From: Betaproteobacteria bacterium
GTDB taxonomy: Bacteria; Pseudomonadota; Gammaproteobacteria; Burkholderiales; Burkholderiaceae
Direction of reading: 5' to 3'
Length of the DNA stretch: 12,749 bases
NCBI GenBank assembly: GCA_947468785.1
Contig: CANIMS010000020.1
Span: 1 to 12,749 of the forward strand
The translations under genes were made by a program, and so were the position numbers. The notes under the pieces were generated by a model. The model did not search any database. It was not told where the DNA came from and saw only the letters and a program-made list of their open reading frames with translations. Each line of letters begins with the position of its first letter. Position 1 is the stretch's first letter. Positions 1-8,092 of the stretch are shown here, piece after piece.

Positions 1-2
1 CT

Positions 3-1442
3 TCAATATCTGCACAAACGGGCGAAATCGGAACGATCTCAGGAACAGTGTTGGTTCAGGTTGATGACGGTAAAGCTTTAGGGGCACCGCCACCAATTGG
101 TGTGCAAGCCTCTCCTATGAATCAGACTCCAAAACAGATTGAGTCATTACTGCCTCCCAATTTGAGCAATGCTCCCAGAATTTATACCAAGGCGCCATCA
201 TCAGGCCCAGCTGAGATGGATTTACGCCAACTGTGGAATGAGCTCAAATTAAATAATCCACAGCTAGCCTCCTTGCGCGAATCCTACCTGTCTGCCAAGG
301 CGACCGTTCCGCAAATAGCAGCACCTGCAAATCCACAAATAGGTCTGGTGTGGTCAGGTATGCCGCCGAATTCTCCATTGGCACTTGGTGGCGCCAATGC
401 ACCGACCACTCAGAACCCTGGCGGGATTAGTAATAACAATTCTATTTCTATAGCGCAACCGTTTCAGTTCCCAGGCAAGAAGAGCTTGGCCTCTGATATC
501 GCCAACACGAATGCAGAAGCACTGCTCGCTCAAAGTGAAGCTACTTATTTGCAGCTAGGAGCGCAACTCTCTTCTCTATTCTTTAATGCGCTAGCCTCGC
601 AAAAGCAATTGCAGGTTTTAAGAGAATCTGTGATTCGCTTGGAAATGATCAAAAATGTAGCCAAGTCTCGTTACTCCAATAATGCTGCTGCCTATGTGGA
701 GTACCTTAATGCGCAAGTAGCGCAAAGCGCAGCACAAGCTGATCAATTTAACGCTGAGCGTCAGCTGGATGTAGCAATTAAAAGTATTAATACCTTGGTG
801 GGGCGCCATGCCAGAGAGAAATTAGTTCTACGTGCCGATGTCCGCCGTGCACTGAATAATGTTCCGACCTTATTGGAATTAGAAGATTACGCTGAGACAA
901 GTCACCCATCGCTAAAAAGTTCTGCATTACAACTCGAGGCGGCTCGTAAGGGTGTTGATTTGGCTAAGAAAGCCTATCTTCCAGATTTTCAGGTAATTGG
1001 TTCTTCCTACACACCGCGTGGCCCCTTTGCTTCAAACAATGGCGCGATGTTTTACCAACTCGAGTTTGATTTAATTATTCCTTTGTATTTCTTCACCAAA
1101 GAGAAATATGGAGTGGAGCAGGCACAGCGAAGTCAAGCTGCCGCTGAGGCTGGCAATATCTCAAATCGTCAGCAAATTGTATTGGGTGTTAACACGGCCT
1201 ATGCCGTTTATGAGCAGGCTAGAAATCAAACGCAGTTTTTGAGGGATCGCCAAGTTCCACAGGCCGATGCAGCCTATAAAGTAGGTCTTACTCAATATTC
1301 AAATAATGGCCAAGGCTTTAATGATTTATTGACTGCGCAGACGCAATTGCGTAACTTAGAGGTTGCATTGGCGCAGGCCGAGAGTAATCTGATGCAAGCT
1401 CAGGCTGTTTTGTATGTTTCCGCAGGCAAAGAGCCTTTTTAA
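3..1442 (+). CDS. TolC-family outer membrane channel of an RND cation-efflux system (CzcC type), 5' end cut off
   Basis: Outer-membrane factor that forms the periplasm-spanning exit duct of a tripartite efflux pump. The reading frame is open to the left edge (codons from position 3), and the first residues seen are polar with no signal peptide, so the true start is very probably upstream. A GTG at 48 is the first start-like codon in the window but is a poor candidate, because the protein would then lack an export signal. The visible part shows the usual two OEP-like halves: long Ala/Gln/Leu-rich helices (LWNELKLNNPQLASLRESYL near the beginning, later LEMIKNVAKSRYSNN and LTAQTQLRNLEVALAQAESN) and short beta-strand regions around the FQFPGKKSLASDIAN segment and the PLYFFTKEKYG segment. 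The position directly before adaptor and pump genes supports the call. The substrate cannot be read from this subunit. The family is secure; the CzcC label is by context. Confidence 0.88.
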   Translation, partial: SISAQTGEIGTISGTVLVQVDDGKALGAPPPIGVQASPMNQTPKQIESLLPPNLSNAPRIYTKAPSSGPAEMDLRQLWNELKLNNPQLASLRESYLSAKATVPQIAAPANPQIGLVWSGMPPNSPLALGGANAPTTQNPGGISNNNSISIAQPFQFPGKKSLASDIANTNAEALLAQSEATYLQLGAQLSSLFFNALASQKQLQVLRESVIRLEMIKNVAKSRYSNNAAAYVEYLNAQVAQSAAQADQFNAERQLDVAIKSINTLVGRHAREKLVLRADVRRALNNVPTLLELEDYAETSHPSLKSSALQLEAARKGVDLAKKAYLPDFQVIGSSYTPRGPFASNNGAMFYQLEFDLIIPLYFFTKEKYGVEQAQRSQAAAEAGNISNRQQIVLGVNTAYAVYEQARNQTQFLRDRQVPQADAAYKVGLTQYSNNGQGFNDLLTAQTQLRNLEVALAQAESNLMQAQAVLYVSAGKEPF

Positions 1443-1446
1443 GGGG
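1441..1446 (+). promoter_or_regulatory. Shine-Dalgarno-like AAGGGG that bears on the adaptor start codon
   Basis: AAGGGG overlaps the first base of the GTG at 1446, so it cannot serve that codon. It sits 5 nt before the in-frame TTG at 1452, a normal spacing. This favours TTG 1452 as the real start of the adaptor gene, unless translation is simply coupled to the channel gene that ends at 1442. Confidence 0.5.
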
Positions 1447-2723
1447 TGGTTTTGATTAATAAGATTCTTTCCAAACTGAAGGGCCTTCATGAAAAGTTAA
1501 GGCCCCATATAGATAAGGGTGTGCATCACGGTTCCCGTCATGCACAGGTAGCGCTTGCCGGTTTAGCCGGTTTATATTGGAACTTGAGCCCAACGAATCG
1601 CTATCGTGTTCGTTTAGCAGCATTTGCATTTGCCATTCTTTCTCTTGGTATTGTTTTAGGTCGAGTCACTAACGTCAATCGCATAGTCAAAACTGAAGTT
1701 TCTGACAAAGCTCTCAAAGTTGAAAAGAGTGGCATCCTGGAGCTGAAGCTTCCCGGAGTTAAGCTCAACCCTGAAATTTACATCTTTCAGTTGGCTGAAA
1801 AAGTTCAAGTACCGATTGATATTAAGGTTCCTGGACGACTTGCTTTTAATGCAGAAAAATCTAAAGTGTTATCTGCGCGAGCTCCAGGTAGGGTAGAGCG
1901 TATTTACGCATTTGATGGTGCTCAAGTAAGTGTTGGGTCTCCTATCGTAGAGCTCTATAGCCCTGACTTTATTTCTGCTCAACAAGAGTATTTATTGTCA
2001 TCCAAAATTTCGAAGGTCTTAGTCGCCAATAAATCAATGACAGATTTATTAGACGACGCTAATTTCACCCAAGATGCTGCAGGTAATCGCATGCGAAATC
2101 TTGGCGCAAGTGATAGCGACATTAAAAGTATTGAAAGCTCCGGTAGAACCCAGGCCAATCTAATCATGCGCTCCCCTTTAAAGGGCGTAGTGGTCAAGCG
2201 TAATGTGGAGCCCGGTGCAGCCGTTAATGCAGGCGACGTGATGGCTACTCTAGCTGATCCCAAACATTTATGGTTCTTGGGTAATATTTTTGAACAAGAC
2301 TTTAGGATGATTAAACCTGGTCAGAAAATTGTTCTGAGACTTGAGGCTTATCCCGACAAAGAGTTTGTAGCTTATGCAAATTACATCGCTCCTGCGATCG
2401 ATCCGCAAACGCGAGCGATATTAATTCGTGCGGATGTCGAGAATACAGATGATCTCTTACGCCCAGATATGTTTGCTTCTGGCCTTTTGACAACTGGAAC
2501 TACCGATGCCATTGTGGTTCCTCAAACGGCCATTGTGCGTATTCGGGAGGCACGCTACGCCATTATTCGGGTAGGTCCAGAAACCTTCCGACGGATTCCT
2601 GTCAAAGGCTATGACTTAAATAGTAAGAGTTTTGCGATTACCGAAGGTATCGAACCAGGTTGGCAGATTTTGGCTGAAGGTGCCGTCCTGATGAATGATC
2701 GCTTTGCCAAGCAGGAGGACTAA
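1446..2723 (+). CDS. RND efflux periplasmic adaptor subunit (CzcB/CusB-like membrane fusion protein)
   Basis: Adaptor that couples the inner-membrane RND pump to the outer-membrane channel. It has a cytoplasmic N-terminus of about 55 residues, then one hydrophobic segment (about residues 57-72, LAAFAFAILSLGIVLG) that anchors it in the inner membrane. The barrel-sandwich (lipoyl-like) halves are at about 146-175 (APGRVERIYAFDGAQV, then VELYSPDF) and 241-271 (SPLKGVVVKRNVEPGAAV), separated by a helical hairpin; beta-barrel and membrane-proximal domains follow. The YSP-D-F-x-SAQQEYL motif is typical of heavy-metal adaptors. The gene begins 3 nt after the channel gene, and its TAA directly abuts the pump start. 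The start is uncertain: GTG at 1446 lies inside the AAGGGG stretch, and TTG at 1452 is better spaced from it, which would shorten the protein by two residues. Five histidines in the N-terminal tail (15, 21, 27, 28, 32) are unusual. The family is secure. Confidence 0.9.
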   Translation: MVLINKILSKLKGLHEKLRPHIDKGVHHGSRHAQVALAGLAGLYWNLSPTNRYRVRLAAFAFAILSLGIVLGRVTNVNRIVKTEVSDKALKVEKSGILELKLPGVKLNPEIYIFQLAEKVQVPIDIKVPGRLAFNAEKSKVLSARAPGRVERIYAFDGAQVSVGSPIVELYSPDFISAQQEYLLSSKISKVLVANKSMTDLLDDANFTQDAAGNRMRNLGASDSDIKSIESSGRTQANLIMRSPLKGVVVKRNVEPGAAVNAGDVMATLADPKHLWFLGNIFEQDFRMIKPGQKIVLRLEAYPDKEFVAYANYIAPAIDPQTRAILIRADVENTDDLLRPDMFASGLLTTGTTDAIVVPQTAIVRIREARYAIIRVGPETFRRIPVKGYDLNSKSFAITEGIEPGWQILAEGAVLMNDRFAKQED

Positions 2724-5700
2724 GTGAGCATTTTCACCTCCTTTATTCGAGGGGTCGTTGAGAAGCGCGTGCTTGTCATCTTTGCTTCACTTGTTTTGCT
2801 TGGCTTGGGCATGTTTAGCCTCAGTAAGTTGCCAATACAGCCTTATCCTGGCGTTGCACCGCTCACTATTCAGGCGATTTCACAGTGGCCTGGTCGAAGC
2901 ACTACCGAAGTAGAACAGCAGGTCACCATTCCTGTAGAAAACGCTTTAGCCGGCATTCCTGGTTTACAAGCCTTTCGTTCGGTATCTTTGTTTGGTCTAT
3001 CGGTCGTCACTCTTAAATTTAATGACACTACTGATCCATTTAAGGCACGTCAGATCTTTGTTAGCAACCTAGGAAGAGTAGATTTTCCTCCTGGGGTTAA
3101 TTGGAGTGTTAGTCCTGATTCTGATGCTACCGGCGAGATCATGCGCTATGAGGTGCGCTCTGACTATGCTTCATCAACACAACTCAAAACCTTGCAAAAC
3201 TATGAGATCTATAAAGAGCTCAAGCAAACCCCTGGAGTAGCTGACGTTTCCTCTTTTGGTGGCAAGGTGCGTCAATACCAAATTATTGTCAGCCCTGAAA
3301 GTCTTCAGGCTAAGGGCGTCACAATCAATCAGATGATTGCTGCTTTAACGAGCGCAAATAGCAATACCGGCGGTGGTTTGTTGCCTAGTGGTGAGCAACA
3401 GTTTGTAGTACGTGGCGTCGGCCTCCTCAGAAATATCGAAGATATAAAACAAGTTGTTATCACTTTGAATAATGGTGTGCCTATACGAGTTGGTGATGTG
3501 GCACGAGTGCAGATTGGCAATGCGCCTCGCTTGGGCATGTTCCAATTTAATGACAACCCTGATTCGGTTGAAGGAATTGTGTATCTGCGTCGCGGTGAGA
3601 ATGCCACAGAGGTTTTGGCGCGAGTCCATAACACGGTCAACAACATCAATAATCATGTGCTGCCTCCCGGCATTGAGGTAAAGCCTTTCTATGATCGACA
3701 AGTTTTACTCGATATCACCATCGGAACGGTGAAGCACACTCTGTTTTTCGGAATCTCTTTAGTTTTAGGAGTTCTGTTCTTTTTCCTGGGTAATCTGCGC
3801 GCGGCTGCAGTAGTCGCTGCGGTCATTCCATTGGCGCTTTGCGTCTCCTTTATTCAGATGCACTTGTGGAGTGTCCCAGCCAATCTAATTTCCTTAGGTG
3901 CCATTGACTTTGGTGTGATTGTTGACTCTGCGGTGATCTTGACGGAAAACGTCATGCGCCATTTGGAAGAGGGCGGCAAGCGCCTTAATCAAAGTATTGT
4001 GCTGGCTACGAGTGAAGTTCAGCGTGCGATGATTTATTCAACGGGCATCATCATCGTCGCTTACTCCCCATTATTCTTTATGGGTGGTGTAGAGGGAATC
4101 ATCTTTAAGCCGATGGCTTTTACGATGGGTTTTGCCTTAATCGCTGCCATGGTTTTAAGTCTTACCTTCTTGCCAGCAATGATTTCTTTGGTATTTGGTG
4201 AGAGTCTTGCGCACAAGCCACCTTCATTCATGACGAAGATTCTGAATAGCTACAAGCCTTTGCTCAGAAGATGGATGGATCGCCCATTGACAGTCTTCTC
4301 GGTAGCAGTGTTTGTGCTCGGGATAACCTTATTAAGCATGACCCGTTTAGGCACTGCATTCTTGCCAACTTTGGAAGAAAACAATATTTGGTTGCGCGTA
4401 ACCTTACCCAATACGGTAGATCTTGATTACTCCGTGAAGATTGCAAATCAATTACGTGAGAAATTTATGAAGCAACCTGAGATTGATAAGGTTGCCGTGC
4501 AAATTGGTCGTCCTGATGATGGCACTGATTCAACTGGAGTCTTTAACCAAGAATATGGTTTATATCTCAAGAGTCCTGACAAGATGCCTTCTGGCACAAC
4601 TAAGAAGGATTTGATTGCACACTTAGAGGCTGAGCTTAATAAAATTCCTGGGATTTCCTATAGCTTCTCGCAATACATTCAAGATAACGTCAACGAAGCT
4701 TTATCAGGGGTAAAAGGCGAAAATTCTGTCAAGATTTACGGTACGGATCTTGAAGTGCTGGATCAAAAAGCACATGAAGTGATTGATCAGCTTAAAAAGG
4801 TGCGCGGTGTTGCTGATGAAGGTATTTTGAAGGAGCTAGGTCAGCCAACCTTAAATATTCAAATTGATCGTGATCGAGCTGCTCGCTACGGCATTAATGT
4901 GAATGATATTCAAACACTAGTGGCAGATGCTATTGGTGGAGCTGCTGTTACTAGCTTGCTCGAAGATGAGAAGACTTTTGGTATTGCCATTCGTTTAAAT
5001 GAGGGCAGTCGTAACGATGTGGCGGATATTAGTCGTTTATTAGTGGATTCACCGGATGGCAAAGCAATTCCTTTATCCATGGTCGCTACAGTTCAATTGA
5101 CTGATGGCCCATTCTTTATTTATCGTGAAGCAGGTAAACGGTATATCGCGATTAAATTTAGCGTACGTAATCGTGACTTGGGTAGTGCGGTTGAGGATGC
5201 GCAATTCCTTGTTGAGAAAAATATTACTTTGCCTCCAAACTATTCAATTAGCTGGGATGGTCAATTCAATCAGATGAAGCAGGCTCAAAAGAAGCTCATG
5301 CTCATCGTGCCTTTGGCATTGATTGGCATCTTCCTATTGCTGGTGAGCGCCTTCGGCAATTTCCGTGATGCCTTCATTGTGATGATTAACGTTCCATTTG
5401 CAGCAATCGGCGGAGTGATTGCATTGCACTTAGCAGGTGAAACCTTAAGCATCTCCGCTTTCTTTGGTTTCTTATCACTTTTTGGTATTGCGATTCAGGA
5501 TGGAGTCATTCTGGTTTCATTCATTAATAAGACGACCTCTACCGAGCACAGTCAGATGAAAGATGTCATGGTTGAGGGTGCTGCCTTGCGCGTTCGCCCT
5601 GTGTTGATGACCGCTATGCTTTCCGGCTTAGGACTTTTGCCTGCTGCCTTATCTCAGTCGATTGGTTCAGAAGCTCAGCGTCCATTGGCACTCGTCATTG

Positions 5701-5801
5701 TCGGTGGCATGGTGACTACAACGATTTTGACTCTCTTAGTATTGCCAGTGATTTATGGTTGGTTTAGAGGTCGCGCTTTAACTCCAGCAAGCAATATTTA
5801 A
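2724..5801 (+). CDS. Heavy-metal-efflux type RND transporter, inner-membrane pump (CzcA/CusA family)
   Basis: Proton-driven inner-membrane pump of a tripartite exporter, 1025 residues (family about 1020-1070). TM1 is at about 16-34, followed by the usual periplasmic start with YPGVAPLTIQ and VEQQVTIPVENAL. The TM4 signature D395-FGVIV-D401-SAVILT-E408-N carries the three acidic residues, with the same spacing as the essential D402/D408/E415 of CzcA from Cupriavidus metallidurans, which marks the heavy-metal-efflux branch. The second half repeats the fold: FLPTLEENNIWLRVTLP after TM7, then TM8-12 with GIAIQDGVILVSFIN. In the periplasmic cleft the stretch VNEALSGVKG (656-665) has E658-A659 where CusA has Asp-Met573, so the copper/silver three-methionine site is probably absent and a divalent cation such as Zn, Co, Cd or Ni is more likely. 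That alignment is by eye. The GTG start is supported by AGGAGG at 2713-2718. No metal sensor gene lies in the window. Confidence 0.93.
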   Translation: MSIFTSFIRGVVEKRVLVIFASLVLLGLGMFSLSKLPIQPYPGVAPLTIQAISQWPGRSTTEVEQQVTIPVENALAGIPGLQAFRSVSLFGLSVVTLKFNDTTDPFKARQIFVSNLGRVDFPPGVNWSVSPDSDATGEIMRYEVRSDYASSTQLKTLQNYEIYKELKQTPGVADVSSFGGKVRQYQIIVSPESLQAKGVTINQMIAALTSANSNTGGGLLPSGEQQFVVRGVGLLRNIEDIKQVVITLNNGVPIRVGDVARVQIGNAPRLGMFQFNDNPDSVEGIVYLRRGENATEVLARVHNTVNNINNHVLPPGIEVKPFYDRQVLLDITIGTVKHTLFFGISLVLGVLFFFLGNLRAAAVVAAVIPLALCVSFIQMHLWSVPANLISLGAIDFGVIVDSAVILTENVMRHLEEGGKRLNQSIVLATSEVQRAMIYSTGIIIVAYSPLFFMGGVEGIIFKPMAFTMGFALIAAMVLSLTFLPAMISLVFGESLAHKPPSFMTKILNSYKPLLRRWMDRPLTVFSVAVFVLGITLLSMTRLGTAFLPTLEENNIWLRVTLPNTVDLDYSVKIANQLREKFMKQPEIDKVAVQIGRPDDGTDSTGVFNQEYGLYLKSPDKMPSGTTKKDLIAHLEAELNKIPGISYSFSQYIQDNVNEALSGVKGENSVKIYGTDLEVLDQKAHEVIDQLKKVRGVADEGILKELGQPTLNIQIDRDRAARYGINVNDIQTLVADAIGGAAVTSLLEDEKTFGIAIRLNEGSRNDVADISRLLVDSPDGKAIPLSMVATVQLTDGPFFIYREAGKRYIAIKFSVRNRDLGSAVEDAQFLVEKNITLPPNYSISWDGQFNQMKQAQKKLMLIVPLALIGIFLLLVSAFGNFRDAFIVMINVPFAAIGGVIALHLAGETLSISAFFGFLSLFGIAIQDGVILVSFINKTTSTEHSQMKDVMVEGAALRVRPVLMTAMLSGLGLLPAALSQSIGSEAQRPLALVIVGGMVTTTILTLLVLPVIYGWFRGRALTPASNI

Positions 5802-5823
5802 TCAATCCAAAGAGTAAGACTTT

Positions 5824-6627
5824 ATGAGTATTCATCAGCCCCATATCTTGGTTTCTAATGACGATGGTTATCTTGCTCCCGGTTTACTGGCATTAGTTGA
5901 TGCCGTACGCCCTTTGGGGCGGATTACGGTGATTGCTCCTGAGCAAAATCATAGTGGTGCCTCGAATTCATTAACACTCTCTAGGCCACTATCGATTCAC
6001 CGCGTTGCTGGAGGGGATCGTGATGGCTTCTTTTTTATCAATGGCACCCCAACAGACTGTGTGCACGTTGCAATGACAGGTTTTTTAGAGCAAAAACCAG
6101 ATCTAGTGATTTCTGGTATTAACCAGGGTGAAAACATGGGTGAGGATGTTTTGTATTCAGGCACAGTCGCAGCCGCTGTTGAGGGTGTGATGTTTGGCGT
6201 TCCTGGAATTGCATTTTCACAAATTGACCGAGGTTGGAATCGTATTGATGATGCCGCTAAAGCTGCTCATGATGTCGTTGCTCAAATGCTTGTCTCAAAT
6301 TTAGCCAGTCCACAATTGGCTCGCCAGGATGGCGCTGCTACCTTACTCAATGTCAATATCCCAAATCGTCCTTATGCAGATTTATATCGCTGGCGTGTCA
6401 CTCGCTTGGGTAATCGCCATCATTCTCAGCCGGTAGTTGTACAAGATAGTCCGCGTGGCGATAAGATTTATTGGATTGGTGCAGCAGGGGATGTCAAAGA
6501 TAATTCAGAGGGAACTGACTTTCATGCGATTGATGAGGGTTGTATTTCCATTACGCCAATGCAATTAGACTTGACGCATCATGCTCGTTTAGCGGCAATG
6601 CGTGCCAATGGCTGGGACCGCGGTTGA
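5824..6627 (+). CDS. surE: 5'/3'-nucleotidase SurE
   Basis: Metal-dependent cytoplasmic phosphatase that removes phosphate from nucleoside 5'- and 3'-monophosphates; the family can also degrade short polyphosphate. It is 267 residues, a normal length. Metal site residues are visible: D13-D14 in [14 protein letters not shown]44 in NHSGASNS and N100 in [11 protein letters not shown], the last followed by the highly conserved [14 protein letters not shown]. The [12 protein letters not shown] stretch is also diagnostic. The start ATG at 5824 leaves a 22-nt gap after the RND pump gene, with only a weak purine-rich ribosome site (AAGAGTAAG region), so it may be co-transcribed with the pump or use a promoter inside it. 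The stop overlaps the pcm start by 4 nt. The surE-pcm-nlpD order is a widespread proteobacterial cluster. Identity is secure. Confidence 0.97.
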   Translation: MSIHQPHILVSNDDGYLAPGLLALVDAVRPLGRITVIAPEQNHSGASNSLTLSRPLSIHRVAGGDRDGFFFINGTPTDCVHVAMTGFLEQKPDLVISGINQGENMGEDVLYSGTVAAAVEGVMFGVPGIAFSQIDRGWNRIDDAAKAAHDVVAQMLVSNLASPQLARQDGAATLLNVNIPNRPYADLYRWRVTRLGNRHHSQPVVVQDSPRGDKIYWIGAAGDVKDNSEGTDFHAIDEGCISITPMQLDLTHHARLAAMRANGWDRG

Positions 6628-7280
6628 AGGCTCCAACAGAACGTTTTGCTGCTTATCGACAAGCACTGGCAGCAAAAGTGCATGCAGGCGGCATCAAGCA
6701 TGGCAAGACTTTAGAGGCGCTGGCGACAGTACCACGCCATGCCTTTATGGATGCAGGCCTTCATGCTCAAGCCTATGAAGACTCAGCGCTTCCGATCGGG
6801 CATCAACAAACTATTTCCAAGCCATCCGTAGTAGCACGAATGATTGAGTTATTGCATAAGCCTAGGCAAAAATTGGGCAAGGTTCTCGAAATTGGTACTG
6901 GTTGTGGGTATCAAGCAGCGGTACTCAGTCTGTTGGCAGAGGAGGTGTATTCGATTGAGCGAATTCGGCCTTTGCACGATATGGCGCGCGCAAAATTAAG
7001 ACCTTTCCGGATCAACAATTTACGTCTAATTTATGGTGATGGCATTTTGGGTTTGCCGCAAGCTGCCCCTTTTGATGGCATTATTTTGGCAGCAGCAGGA
7101 CTGGGTATTCCTGATGCTTTACTCGATCAATTGGCGATTGGCGGGCGTTTGGTCGCTCCAGTAGCCAAAAATGAAAAAGAGCAGCAGCTCGTCCTAGTGG
7201 AGAGAATGAGTTCTCAGCGCTATCAAAGAACTGTGCTGGACGAGGTCTTTTTTGTGCCCTTACAATCAGGGGTAGTATGA
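6624..7280 (+). CDS. pcm: Protein-L-isoaspartate O-methyltransferase
   Basis: Uses S-adenosylmethionine to methylate L-isoaspartyl residues in aged proteins, the first step in restoring normal aspartate. With the TTG at 6624 as start the protein has 218 residues, close to E. coli Pcm (208). The conserved substrate-side motif [13 protein letters not shown] (residues 55-67, with S65) is present, with His-Gln where many homologues have Gly or Gln before QTIS. The SAM-binding loop is [11 protein letters not shown] (87-97). The frame stays open 84 nt further up, to a TTG at 6540 deep inside surE, but that extension encodes no conserved residues. TTG 6624 overlaps the surE stop as TTGA, has hardly any ribosome binding site, and probably depends on translational coupling. 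The 3' end overlaps nlpD by 4 nt (ATGA). Confidence 0.95.
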   Translation: MKAPTERFAAYRQALAAKVHAGGIKHGKTLEALATVPRHAFMDAGLHAQAYEDSALPIGHQQTISKPSVVARMIELLHKPRQKLGKVLEIGTGCGYQAAVLSLLAEEVYSIERIRPLHDMARAKLRPFRINNLRLIYGDGILGLPQAAPFDGIILAAAGLGIPDALLDQLAIGGRLVAPVAKNEKEQQLVLVERMSSQRYQRTVLDEVFFVPLQSGVV

Positions 7281-8086
7281 AAACCTTATTTCCCCTAATG
7301 CCCAAGTCACTATCTAAAGTAACTTTCCTGGCGCTTTTGTGCGCCGCTATGGCTCTGACCGTTGGCTGTACTACGACTCGTACCAAGCCTGCTAGCGTTA
7401 TAGATCGCAGCGCTGGAACTACTAGCGCTAGCTCATCTGAGTCGACACCTCCGGGTTACTATCGCGTGAAGCGAGGCGATACCTTGGCGCGTATTGCCTT
7501 AGATCATGGTCAAGCACCACGTGATGTTGCTCAATGGAATAGCGCAGCCAATCCAAACTTTAACCCCAACATTATTGAGATCGGTGATCTGATCATTGTT
7601 AAGCCGCCTGCTACTGCTAAATCCAGTAAGCCGATGGAGGTCAAGACCATTCCCCCAGATAAGGTAGAAGCACCTAAGGCGGACACTAGTAAACCTGCAG
7701 CAACTAAGCCTGAGGTAGTTGCTGAGCCGGGCATACGTTTATCTTGGCCAGCTAAAGGAAAAGTCACCGAAGAGTTCAATGAGAAAAATAAAGGGATTGA
7801 TATTGCCGGTAAAGTTGGCGAAACGGTGCAAGCCGCTTCCGATGGCAATGTGGTTTATGCCGGAAATAGCTTAAGAGGTTATGGCAATCTCATCATTATT
7901 AAGCATGACAATACCTACCTTACTGCCTACGCACACAACAGCAAGCTTTTGGTAAAAGAAGGTGATAACGTCCGTAAGGGTCAGAAGATTGCCGAGATGG
8001 GCGATACGGATACCAATTCACCAAAATTACACTTTGAGTTACGTGTAAACGGTAAGCCAGTTAACCCCACGCCTTACCTGCAATAA
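7277..8086 (+). CDS. nlpD: NlpD-like lipoprotein: LysM plus degenerate LytM (M23) domain, probable amidase activator
   Basis: Outer-membrane lipoprotein expected to activate a murein amidase (AmiC type) during septum splitting. A signal sequence ends in ALTVGC, with lipid-attachment Cys31 (Thr at -3 is less usual than Leu). A LysM domain at about 61-110 ([14 protein letters not shown] to [10 protein letters not shown]) binds peptidoglycan; a Lys/Pro/Ala-rich linker runs to about 150; the LytM domain fills 153-269. Two of the zinc ligands of active M23 peptidases are replaced: the His of HxxxD is N171 (D175 is kept), and the first His of HxH is K250 (H252 and H220 remain). E. coli NlpD is degenerate in the same way and is not itself a hydrolase, so activator is the better call. 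ATG 7277 overlaps the pcm stop and has AGGGG at 7268-7272. Downstream there is no rpoS, its usual partner. Confidence 0.93.
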   Translation: MKTLFPLMPKSLSKVTFLALLCAAMALTVGCTTTRTKPASVIDRSAGTTSASSSESTPPGYYRVKRGDTLARIALDHGQAPRDVAQWNSAANPNFNPNIIEIGDLIIVKPPATAKSSKPMEVKTIPPDKVEAPKADTSKPAATKPEVVAEPGIRLSWPAKGKVTEEFNEKNKGIDIAGKVGETVQAASDGNVVYAGNSLRGYGNLIIIKHDNTYLTAYAHNSKLLVKEGDNVRKGQKIAEMGDTDTNSPKLHFELRVNGKPVNPTPYLQ

Positions 8087-8092
8087 GCGGCT

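Noticed and set aside
3329..3701. Two overlapping minus-strand open frames of 106 and 118 codons inside the pump gene
   Set aside because: They lie wholly within a strongly conserved RND coding region, have low-complexity unrelated translations, and have no ribosome binding site. They are antisense shadows.
7081..7386. Minus-strand open frame of 101 codons across the pcm-nlpD junction
   Set aside because: It is antisense to two well-supported genes and shows no recognisable protein features.
7422..7431. 10-bp palindrome CTAGCGCTAG in the nlpD linker region
   Set aside because: It is a single occurrence inside low-constraint Ser/Ala/Thr codons with no partner copy; chance is sufficient.
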